Source: Methanobacterium sp.
GTDB taxonomy: Archaea > Methanobacteriota > Methanobacteria > Methanobacteriales > Methanobacteriaceae
Assembly: GCA_003158115.1 (NCBI GenBank)
Contig: PMGM01000056.1
Location: forward strand, 41,092-46,233
DNA: 5,142 bases
Reading direction: 5' to 3'
Each line of letters opens with the position of its first letter. Position 1 is the stretch's first letter. A program made the position numbers and the translations under genes. The notes beneath the pieces were generated by a model. It saw only the letters and a list, made by a program, of their open reading frames with translations. It made no database searches and was not told the origin of the DNA. This document shows positions 1-5,142 of this stretch, one piece after another.

Positions 1-1938
1 GATATTAATCAAGCATTAAATGAGAGCCGTGTGAAGTTTTTGAAGGTTTTCCATTCAAATCCAGCTGCTATCACATTGAGTGATAAAAATGGTAGATGGG
101 TTGATGTTAATAAAAGTTTTTCAAATTTAACAGGGTACACTAGAGATGAATTGATTGGTTCTACATCCAATGAATTGAACTTAATCAACATAAAAGAACG
201 TAACGAATATTTATCTAAATCCCATGTTGATGGATCATTGTATGATAAAGAGTTTGAAATACAGACCAAATCAGGTGAAAAACGTATTGTGATTTCGAGT
301 ACGGAAATTATCCAAATAGTTAATAAAATCATGTTTATTACATTTGTTTATGATATTACGAAAAGAAGGGAAAGAGAAAATCTTAATAATGCATTGAATA
401 ATGTAAATTCTTATATAAATTCTAGATATAAGTATAATGAAATAATGCAGTCAAGTATGAGGGAAGGGACTTTAGCAATAGGTGCTGAGTCAGCAGTTAT
501 TAATATAAAAGAAGGTGATGACTGGGTTGTTAAATTTGTATATAATTTCCCAAGCAATATAATAGGACAGAGAAAATCTGACAGTGAATCATCAACATCA
601 TTATATGTGGCAAGTAAAAAGGAGGCTGTAGCATTTAACGATGCTCAAAATGACCCTCGTGTTAATGTGAATGGTATGAAATTACATGGTGTAGCTTCTC
701 TTCTTGTGACTCCTATAATAATTAAAGACAAAGTTCAGGGAATAATTGCATTTTATCACCATAAAAAGTCTGTTGTTTTCAGTGATGCCCAAATAGATTT
801 TGCAAATAAATTAGCATCATCATTATCTCAAGCAATAGTAAATGCAGAACTATTTGATAATATTAAAAAAAGTGAAGAGAAATATCATTCACTCTACTCC
901 TCAATGAAAGAAGGATTGGCACTACACGAAATCGTTTACAATACCAATAAAAAGGCTATAGATTATATTATTTATGATGTTAATCCGGCTTATGAGCAGA
1001 TACTTGGATTGAATAGAAATGATGTGTTAGGTAAGAAAGCATCAGAAATTTATGGTACAGGAAATCCACCATATATAAATATATATGCAAGTGTAGCGGA
1101 AAATAGAAAATCTGAACAATTTGAAGCATATTTTGAGCCAATGAATAAATACTTCCAGATATCTGTTATATCACCAGAGAAGGGTAAATTTGCCACAGTT
1201 TTTGAAGATATAACTAAAAGAAAATATGATAATAAAGAATTAACCAGGACTATGGATGAATTAAAACGTTCAAATAAGGAACTTCAACAATTTGCATATG
1301 CAGCATCACACGATCTACAAGAACCATTAAGAATGGTCTCTAGTTTCTCCCAATTATTGGAGAGACGTTATAAAAATAGATTAGATGATGATGCAGATGA
1401 GTTTATTGAGTTCATTGTTGAAGGTGCTCAACGTATGAAAAATTTGATAGACGATCTTTTAATATATTCCAGGGTTACAAGGAAAGAAAAAGAATTTGAG
1501 GAAGTTGAACTTGAAAAAATACTGATTATAACATTATCAGATTTTTCAGTTTCAATAAAAGAACAACATGTAACCATAACCCATGATACTCTACCAACTA
1601 TTTTTGCTGATGCATCACAGATGGGACAGGTATTCCAAAATTTGATAGGAAATGCAATTAAATTTCATGGTAAAGATGATCCTAAGATCCATATTTCAGT
1701 CCAAGAAGATCTGGATGGATGGACATTTGTTGTTAAAGATAATGGTATTGGAATAGACAAAAAACATCAAAAACAGATATTTGAAGTATTTAGAAGATTA
1801 CATACACGAAAAGAGTATCCTGGAACAGGTATAGGGCTTTCAATCTGTCAAAAAATTATAGAAGGACATGGAGGAAAACTGTGGGTTGATTCAACCCCGG
1901 GTTTAGGTACAACATTTTATTTTACAATTCCTAAGTGA
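1..1938 (+). CDS. Sensor histidine kinase, PAS-GAF-PAS-HisKA-HATPase (5' end missing)
   Basis: The reading frame is open from base 1 to a TGA at 1936-1938, so the gene enters from the left; the GTG at 31 lies inside the first PAS helix, has no ribosome binding site and is not the start. Numbered from base 1, residues about 12-125 are a PAS domain (GYTRDELIG, ending DITKRRERE), about 140-285 a GAF-like domain, about 293-405 a second PAS (ending FEDITKRK), followed by a short coiled linker. HisKA carries the phospho-acceptor His437 in ASHDLQEPLRMV. The ATPase domain shows the N box (QNLIGNAIKF), G1 (DNGIGID), F box (IFEVFRRLH) and G2 (GTGIGLSI), all intact. The HisKA resembles the phytochrome Cph1-like subgroup common in methanogens. 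There is no membrane segment in the visible part and no receiver domain, so it should sense an intracellular cue and signal to a separate partner. The ligand is unknown. It is a paralogue of the gene starting at 4674. Confidence 0.95.
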   Translation, partial: DINQALNESRVKFLKVFHSNPAAITLSDKNGRWVDVNKSFSNLTGYTRDELIGSTSNELNLINIKERNEYLSKSHVDGSLYDKEFEIQTKSGEKRIVISSTEIIQIVNKIMFITFVYDITKRRERENLNNALNNVNSYINSRYKYNEIMQSSMREGTLAIGAESAVINIKEGDDWVVKFVYNFPSNIIGQRKSDSESSTSLYVASKKEAVAFNDAQNDPRVNVNGMKLHGVASLLVTPIIIKDKVQGIIAFYHHKKSVVFSDAQIDFANKLASSLSQAIVNAELFDNIKKSEEKYHSLYSSMKEGLALHEIVYNTNKKAIDYIIYDVNPAYEQILGLNRNDVLGKKASEIYGTGNPPYINIYASVAENRKSEQFEAYFEPMNKYFQISVISPEKGKFATVFEDITKRKYDNKELTRTMDELKRSNKELQQFAYAASHDLQEPLRMVSSFSQLLERRYKNRLDDDADEFIEFIVEGAQRMKNLIDDLLIYSRVTRKEKEFEEVELEKILIITLSDFSVSIKEQHVTITHDTLPTIFADASQMGQVFQNLIGNAIKFHGKDDPKIHISVQEDLDGWTFVVKDNGIGIDKKHQKQIFEVFRRLHTRKEYPGTGIGLSICQKIIEGHGGKLWVDSTPGLGTTFYFTIPK

Positions 1939-1951
1939 ATATCTTATGATT

Positions 1952-1997
1952 AAAGGGGGTTATTTATCCTAAAAAAACCTTTTATTAAATATTTTTT
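1952..1997 (+). terminator. Possible terminator after the histidine kinase
   Basis: Fourteen bases after the kinase stop codon, AAAGG (1952-1956) can pair with CCTTT (1978-1982), and a run of six T (1992-1997) follows. Archaeal termination depends mainly on T-rich tracts, so the T run is the stronger part. The stem is short with a 21-base loop, so this is a weak call. Confidence 0.3.
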
Positions 1998-2007
1998 CTA
2001 AATATTA

Positions 2008-2032
2008 ATCATCAATCAGGATACTTGATGAT
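2008..2032. repeat. Perfect 8-bp inverted repeat downstream of the kinase
   Basis: ATCATCAA (2008-2015) and TTGATGAT (2025-2032) are exact reverse complements separated by nine bases. It lies between the kinase 3' end and the opposing surface-protein remnant. It has no T run directly after it on either strand, so it is not a typical terminator. It could be a 3'-UTR hairpin, a protein site, or chance in AT-rich DNA. Confidence 0.5.
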
Positions 2033-2098
2033 AATTTGAGGATATACTAATAAAAATTTGTGAATAAATCCATTCAAAATTAATAATTAAAGTCATTT

Positions 2099-2107
2099 AA
2101 AAAAAAA
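2099..2107 (-). terminator. T-rich tract ending the minus-strand remnant
   Basis: Nine consecutive A on the plus strand give nine T on the minus strand, 14 bases after the restored-frame stop of the surface-protein remnant (2122-2124). Oligo-T tracts are the usual archaeal termination signal. No clear stem precedes it. Confidence 0.4.
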
Positions 2108-2121
2108 TGGGGAAAATGGTT

Positions 2122-2413
2122 TTATCTTTTTTTAGGGATTATTGTACCACCAATAACTATGAGTATTTCTAGAATCAATCCTGTGATTGGTACACCTATG
2201 TTGCATGGGTATTGTTGTATTGGATGTTTTAAGTGTATTTGAGTTACTATTGATTGTTTTAGTTTCATTGGTTAATGTTGGATCTGCAGTAATAGCTATG
2301 GATACTGTTTGATTGTCAATTGTTGTTGAGACACTTGTTTTTCCTTTTGCATTTACTGTAAATAGGGATTTAGCCTGACCTTCAACTAATACTCCAGATG
2401 TTTGATCGTACAT
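2122..2413 (-). pseudogene. Frameshifted C-terminal remnant of a membrane-anchored surface protein
   Basis: Reading from ATG 2413, 72 codons run to CAT at 2198-2200. They are rich in Thr, Ser and Asn, have three N-glycosylation sequons (NQT, NET, NTT at residues 34, 49 and 65) and end TTIPMQH. Continuing in that frame gives a Cys/His/Trp-rich tail stopping at 2132. Skipping the single A at 2197 instead gives GVPITGLILEILIVIGG and then TIIPKKR, stopping at 2122: a hydrophobic helix with a basic end, the usual C-terminal anchor of archaeal surface proteins. The break is one extra base or, as likely, two lost bases, since such tails often read TG before the helix. The Glu inside the helix also suggests decay. 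No signal peptide is present and TGA and TAG stops lie in frame just upstream of the ATG, so the large N-terminal part is absent. The parent family is inferred from composition and layout only. Confidence 0.7.
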
Positions 2414-2718
2414 AAAAGAAACTCACTACCTAATAAAACACACAACAAGAATGTGTGATAAAAAATGCACAAAACCTTATATTATGGAAACAAAATAGTA
2501 AAAAACACTTTAACTAAGATAGTAACACTCTTTAAATCAAATTTAGGGTATTATAGTATTGTTACCAAAAAATTAGATACGTATAGAAAGTAAAGATGAT
2601 TTTTTTTAGTTATAAAGAAATTTAAATGAATATTATTACCTATATTTAAAAAAATAGTCGCATGGGATATTTATAGCCTAATACGATTAGAATATTAAAA
2701 AAAATAAAAAGTTTTATT
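2414..2718. other. AT-rich gap without a convincing gene
   Basis: No open frame here resembles a protein. It holds a 6-bp inverted repeat CACACA/TGTGTG (2439-2457). It also holds a longer nested structure: GTAACA (2522-2527) against TGTTAC (2560-2565), enclosing a plus-strand stem of about eight pairs (2530-2537 with 2541-2548, two of them G-U). A minus-strand TATA-like TATAAATAT sits at 2667-2675. These could belong to a small RNA or be the decayed upstream part of the surface-protein gene. Confidence 0.5.
2439..2457. repeat. Short hairpin CACACA/TGTGTG
   Basis: CACACA (2439-2444) and TGTGTG (2452-2457) are exact reverse complements around a seven-base loop, 25 bases upstream of the ATG of the surface-protein remnant as read on the minus strand. 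It might be a relic of leader or regulatory sequence. Chance is possible at this length. Confidence 0.35.
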
Positions 2719-2720
2719 TT
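2697..2720 (-). terminator. Likely terminator of the cofH unit
   Basis: AAAATAAAA (2701-2709) and TTTTATTTT (2712-2720) form a perfect 9-bp inverted repeat with a two-base gap, overlapping the stop codon of the 102-residue gene. On the minus strand it ends in a run of eight T (2704-2697). The T-rich tract just past the stop fits archaeal termination. The all-AT stem may matter less than the T run. Confidence 0.5.
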
Positions 2721-3027
2721 AATATATATGGATGGAATTGGTTAAACGACTGAATATTACTTCCAATCCAAAAAGATTTCTTAATATTAATAATCCACCA
2801 TCAACAGAAGGTGTTTCTTCTAGGTTATTTTGTTCTTCCAAATATTCCATTAATATCTTAGAATATTTGTCGGGAATAATTAGAATTTGGGGTTCAGGTG
2901 GTGCTTCCATTAGATCTACATCCACTCCTAAAATTGAAGCTTCATATTCTGGTTTTCCGTTAATTCTTTTATTTAAATGGTCGTACAGATCTTTTCCGTC
3001 ATAAAATACTGCTTTATCAAGATTCAT
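2719..3027 (-). CDS. Conserved-looking 102-residue protein of unknown function
   Basis: I do not recognise a family. The protein starts MNLDKAVFYDGKDLYDHLN and ends at TAA 2719-2721. It is acidic in the middle (ILGVDVDLMEAPPEPQ), followed by a hydrophobic strand and helix (ILIIPDKYSKILMEYLEEQ) and a Gly/Leu-rich C-terminal part. It has no signal peptide, membrane helix or cysteine cluster, so it is probably a small soluble alpha/beta protein. The ATG at 3027 is preferred over an upstream in-frame TTG at 3063 because GGTGATC, matching the 16S 3' end, lies just before it, and the longer form would reach to within four bases of the cofH stop. It follows cofH by 40 bases on the same strand, so co-transcription is likely and a role with that enzyme is possible but unproven. 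The opposite-strand frame is a shadow. Confidence 0.75.
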   Translation of the reverse strand: MNLDKAVFYDGKDLYDHLNKRINGKPEYEASILGVDVDLMEAPPEPQILIIPDKYSKILMEYLEEQNNLEETPSVDGGLLILRNLFGLEVIFSRLTNSIHIY

Positions 3028-3029
3028 TT

Positions 3030-3036
3030 GATCACC
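3030..3036 (-). promoter_or_regulatory. Ribosome binding site GGTGATC that fixes the start at 3027
   Basis: On the minus strand GGTGATC ends two bases before ATG. It pairs with GATCACC near the archaeal 16S 3' end (GGATCACCTCCT). In that register the GGAGG equivalent would sit seven bases from the ATG, which is normal spacing. Confidence 0.7.
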
Positions 3037-3067
3037 ATTTTTTTGTACCTTACATTTTTCCAACTAT

Positions 3068-4111
3068 TTAAACTCGCCCATAAACAGTATTTCTTTCAGC
3101 GGGCACACGTCCAATGGCTTTTATAATTTCAACCATTTCTTCACGTGGTAAATATTCTCCATATGAAGCTCCTGCTGCAATAGAAATTTTATCCTCCATC
3201 ATGGTTCCACCCAAATCATTAGCTCCACAACAGAGTACTATCTGTGAGGTTCTTATCCCAAGTTTTACCCATGAAACCTGGATGTTAGGTATATCCCTTC
3301 CGAATATGACCCTTGAAATGGCATGCATTTTAAGATCGTCCATTCCACTTGCACCCTTGAATTCTTGACCCAATTTATTGTTTAAGCCTAAAAAAGTTAG
3401 GGGAACAAGTTCTGTGAAACATTTAGTTTCTCGTTGTATATCTCGAAGTATCATAAGATGGTCTATACGATCTTCCCATGTTTCAACACTACCATACATA
3501 ATGGTGGATGTTGTTGGAATACCTAAACTATGTGCTTCTTTAATTATGTCTACCCATTGGGATGTTGAAATCTTTTTAGGACATATCTTTTCTCTTACTG
3601 AATCCACTAGTATCTCTGCAGATGCACCGGTCATTGTATCCATACCGGCCTCTTTAAGAATCTTCAAAGATTCTAATGTACTCATATCAGAATTTTTTGC
3701 TGTTTGATAAATTTCAACTGGTGAAAGTGCATGTAAACAGATATCATATTTAGATTTAATGGACCGGATAATATTACTGTAATAGTCTACAGTCATGTGT
3801 GGCATAATCCCACCAAACAGGCATATTTCTGTTGCACCTATTGTCTGGGCATTACCCACACTTTCAATTATTTCATCAACTGTCATTTCATAGCCTTTAT
3901 GATCCCTGAATGAACAAAATTCACATTCAATCATACAGTGGTCGGTGATATCAATTGCTTTGTTGACTACGAATGTGATTTCATCACCTACAATTTCCTT
4001 TCTAAGCCTGTCAGCAACATCGAATAATTCAAATGGGTTTGAATCAATTAATTTTAAAGCATCTTCTTTTGTTATATCTCCGGCTAGTGAGCGTTTGTAA
4101 ATATCATCCAT
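3068..4111 (-). CDS. cofH: CofH-family radical SAM enzyme (F420 chromophore synthesis), divergent paralogue
   Basis: The family enzyme, 5-amino-6-(D-ribitylamino)uracil--L-tyrosine 4-hydroxyphenyl transferase, uses an adenosyl radical to cleave tyrosine and attach it to the pyrimidine. CofG then closes the ring to FO, the F420 core. At 347 residues it has the family length. Cys59, Cys63 and Cys66 (CMIECEFC) form the CxxxCxxC cluster site; other family signatures are LHALSPVEI (127-134), AEILVDSVREKICPKK (165-180), TIMYGSVETW (203-212), NIQVSWVKLG (276-285) and GANDLGGTMMED (296-307), with a C-terminal GRVPAERNTVYG. Departures, judged from memory of canonical CofH, are DITDHC for the usual Asn-rich NxTNxC lead, LFGG for IQGG, SVET for HVET, and LTFLGLNN where a Met/Ile-His pair is common. 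Methanobacteriales often carry two CofH genes and this may be the second type. ATG 4111 has GGAGGT five bases upstream. No cofG is visible. The fold is certain, the exact substrate less so. Confidence 0.88.
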   Translation of the reverse strand: MDDIYKRSLAGDITKEDALKLIDSNPFELFDVADRLRKEIVGDEITFVVNKAIDITDHCMIECEFCSFRDHKGYEMTVDEIIESVGNAQTIGATEICLFGGIMPHMTVDYYSNIIRSIKSKYDICLHALSPVEIYQTAKNSDMSTLESLKILKEAGMDTMTGASAEILVDSVREKICPKKISTSQWVDIIKEAHSLGIPTTSTIMYGSVETWEDRIDHLMILRDIQRETKCFTELVPLTFLGLNNKLGQEFKGASGMDDLKMHAISRVIFGRDIPNIQVSWVKLGIRTSQIVLCCGANDLGGTMMEDKISIAAGASYGEYLPREEMVEIIKAIGRVPAERNTVYGRV

Positions 4112-4116
4112 AAAGA

Positions 4117-4122
4117 ACCTCC
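4117..4122 (-). promoter_or_regulatory. Ribosome binding site GGAGGT of cofH
   Basis: GGAGGT on the minus strand lies five bases before ATG 4111. It is a full match to the archaeal anti-Shine-Dalgarno and supports this start. Confidence 0.75.
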
Positions 4123-4175
4123 AATTATATAAAATGTTTAAAAAAGATTATCCGATTTATTAATCAATCATTACC

Positions 4176-4185
4176 TAAATATATG
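4176..4185 (-). promoter_or_regulatory. Candidate TATA box for the cofH unit
   Basis: CATATATTTA on the minus strand lies about 65-75 bases upstream of ATG 4111. Initiation about 25 bases downstream would give a leader of roughly 40 bases that contains the GGAGGT site. A better-looking TTTTATATA at 4126-4134 is too close to the ATG to serve this start. The region is so AT-rich that the choice is uncertain. Confidence 0.3.
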
Positions 4186-4270
4186 AGAATTTTTTTTGAT
4201 GTTTAAATATAATATAATGAACCTATTTCTAATTTAAAGTTATCTTATTCTTTATAATTAATTCAAGTCA

Positions 4271-4290
4271 ATCATTATTAACATAATGAT
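4271..4290. repeat. Perfect 8-bp inverted repeat, possible operator
   Basis: ATCATTAT (4271-4278) and ATAATGAT (4283-4290) are exact reverse complements around TAAC. The left arm overlaps TCAATCATTA (4268-4277), which recurs at 4164-4173 near the candidate cofH promoter. A 20-base dyad with a short spacer would suit a dimeric regulator, but no binding protein can be named. Confidence 0.45.
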
Positions 4291-4436
4291 AGGTGGATTA
4301 ATTCCGGGGATTTACTCATAAGAATATATATTTATTTTATCCATTTTATTGGTTTTAATGAATAAATACTATAAATAAAACTATTTTTCTATATCCCTCC
4401 TGCATGTATCTGTTATTGTTATAATATTGACAGCTA

Positions 4437-4449
4437 TATAGTTATATTT
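4437..4449 (+). repeat. 13-bp direct repeat, copy 1 (copy 2 at 4628-4640)
   Basis: TATAGTTATATTT occurs here and again at 4628-4640, 191 bases apart. Copy 2 overlaps the candidate TATA box of the second sensor gene. Just upstream, copy 1 has TGACA (4428-4432) and copy 2 its reverse complement TGTCA (4622-4626). Copy 1 may be a second, more distal promoter. Confidence 0.4.
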
Positions 4450-4474
4450 GGTATGGATTGGGTTTTTACCAAAT
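4446..4474. repeat. Perfect 8-bp inverted repeat ATTTGGTA/TACCAAAT
   Basis: ATTTGGTA (4446-4453) and TACCAAAT (4467-4474) are exact reverse complements around a 13-base loop. The left arm overlaps the first copy of the 13-bp direct repeat. It could be a hairpin at the start of a transcript from that element, or a regulator site. Confidence 0.45.
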
Positions 4475-4632
4475 CATAGACAAAGATATTTAATCCATTA
4501 TAATCAATGATGATAGTATTTAATTAATCTATTTCCCTTTATATCCTTAGATAACTTGATAATCGGCTTATTTTTGTTAGATCATCGTTTTAAAATCACT
4601 TTATAAAAATTAATATAACACTGTCACTATAG

Positions 4633-4641
4633 TTATATTTA
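4633..4641 (+). promoter_or_regulatory. Candidate TATA box for the second sensor gene
   Basis: TTATATTTA is centred about 37 bases before ATG 4674. Initiation about 25 bases downstream would leave a leader of only about 10-12 bases, consistent with the lack of a strong ribosome binding site there (only TCCTGGTAA precedes the ATG). Confidence 0.35.
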
Positions 4642-4673
4642 ATAATTTTAGTATCATATCTCCTGGTAACACA

Positions 4674-5142
4674 ATGGTTAAATCTAATGAATTTATCAAT
4701 AAACTAGAATCAAATCGTAAATATTCTGAAATGTTATCCAATATATTTGAATTAACACCAGATGCTATTTCACTTACAAGGGTATCTGATGGTGAAATTA
4801 TAGATTGTAACCAAGAATATTTAGATCAAACTGGATATTCACAAAGCGAAGTTATTGGACATACATCATTAGAACTTAAATTATTTAGTTCTGAAAAACG
4901 TAATGCTTTTGTTGATGAGATTAAAAGAAGAAAAACTTTAACCAATTATGAGATTATGGTTAAACGTAAGGATGATAGTTATATCTATGTTTTATACTCA
5001 TGCAGATTCATCACCATCAATGATCAAAAACTCATACTGAGTATTGGTCATGACATTACTGGACATAAAGAAAAGGAATTACTGAGTAATTCTTTAAATA
5101 AAATTTATGCCAAAATTAATTCTTCATTAGATTACGATATTA
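4674..5142 (+). CDS. PAS-domain sensor protein, probable histidine kinase (3' end missing)
   Basis: From ATG 4674 the frame is open for 156 codons to the right edge. This is the first ATG after an in-frame TAA about 60 bases upstream, with no GTG or TTG between. The ribosome binding site is weak. Residues about 20-130 form a PAS domain (ELTPDAISL near its start, GYSQSEVIGHTSLEL, ending SIGHDITGHKEKE), followed by a helix LSNSLNKIYAKINSSLDYDI that begins the next module. There is no signal peptide or membrane helix. The PAS and following helix match the first PAS and linker of the kinase ending at 1938: both have E(L/V)IGxTSxEL and then RN, and 13 of 30 residues after DIT by my hand alignment are identical. 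By that match a GAF domain should follow, and then probably HisKA and ATPase domains, but these lie outside the window. Confidence 0.88.
   Translation, partial: MVKSNEFINKLESNRKYSEMLSNIFELTPDAISLTRVSDGEIIDCNQEYLDQTGYSQSEVIGHTSLELKLFSSEKRNAFVDEIKRRKTLTNYEIMVKRKDDSYIYVLYSCRFITINDQKLILSIGHDITGHKEKELLSNSLNKIYAKINSSLDYDI

Larger units (their letters stand above)
4112..4673. other. 562-base AT-rich divergent intergenic region
   Basis: This separates cofH (leftward) from the second sensor gene (rightward). I see no protein-like frame longer than a few codons and no tRNA or rRNA. It contains candidate TATA boxes for both genes, two perfect 8-bp inverted repeats (4271-4290, 4446-4474), a 13-bp direct repeat (4437-4449 and 4628-4640), and a 10-bp direct repeat TCAATCATTA (4164-4173 and 4268-4277). 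The length exceeds what two promoters need, so a small RNA or decayed gene could lie here. Confidence 0.6.

Noticed and set aside
31..33. GTG as the start of the histidine kinase
   Set aside because: The frame stays open to base 1, the residues before it read as the normal lead-in helix of a PAS domain, and there is no ribosome binding site.
9..332. Minus-strand open frame of 107 codons
   Set aside because: It lies wholly antisense to the well-supported PAS domain of the kinase and its translation resembles no family.
2732..3004. Plus-strand open frame of 90 codons
   Set aside because: It is antisense to the 102-residue gene, which has a strong ribosome binding site and operon context.
3061..3063. 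TTG as the start of the 102-residue gene
   Set aside because: The ATG at 3027 has GGTGATC at the correct distance; the TTG has no such site and would nearly abut cofH.
3114..3707. Two plus-strand open frames (3114-3368 and 3378-3707)
   Set aside because: Both are antisense to cofH, whose motifs cover the same region, and their translations have no recognisable features.
4126..4134. TTTTATATA on the minus strand as the cofH TATA box
   Set aside because: It is only about 15 bases from the ATG, so transcription starting 25 bases downstream would begin inside the gene and lose the ribosome binding site.
4112..4673. CRISPR leader or array in the long AT-rich intergenic region
   Set aside because: The repeats are 10-13 bases, occur only twice, and lack regular spacing.

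Overview
The window looks like part of a chromosome from a methanogenic archaeon of the order Methanobacteriales, possibly Methanobacterium or a relative. Four things point there. The DNA is very AT-rich, with proteins heavy in Lys, Asn and Ile. There is a CofH-family radical SAM enzyme of coenzyme F420 biosynthesis. The ribosome binding sites GGAGGT and GGTGATC match the 16S rRNA 3' end of these archaea. Finally, there is a multi-PAS/GAF soluble histidine kinase of the type expanded in these genomes, and a decayed surface-protein tail. The genus is inferred from memory of these families, not from a search.

Layout. Bases 1-1938 (+) hold the C-terminal 645 residues of a cytoplasmic sensor histidine kinase (PAS-GAF-PAS-HisKA-HATPase), cut by the left edge. 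A short AT-rich gap follows, with a possible terminator and a perfect inverted repeat. Bases 2122-2413 (-) hold a frameshifted remnant of a surface protein with a C-terminal membrane anchor. After 305 bases without a convincing gene comes a two-gene minus-strand unit, transcribed from 4111 down to 2719: a cofH-type gene (3068-4111) and, 40 bases downstream, a 102-residue protein of unknown function (2719-3027). Upstream lies a 562-base AT-rich divergent intergenic region with short inverted and direct repeats and candidate TATA boxes. Bases 4674-5142 (+) begin a second PAS sensor gene, cut by the right edge.

How the parts relate. The two plus-strand sensor genes are paralogues: their PAS domains and the helix after them align almost without gaps. 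The minus-strand pair lies between them. The cofH product would join 5-amino-6-(D-ribitylamino)uracil to a tyrosine-derived fragment on the way to the F420 chromophore, but it departs from canonical CofH at several conserved motifs and may be a specialised paralogue. No response regulator, transporter, mobile element, RNA gene or CRISPR array is visible. The most interesting items are the divergent CofH with its small unknown partner, the recently broken surface-protein tail, and the palindromes around the sensor genes. I see no strong evidence for a wholly new system.
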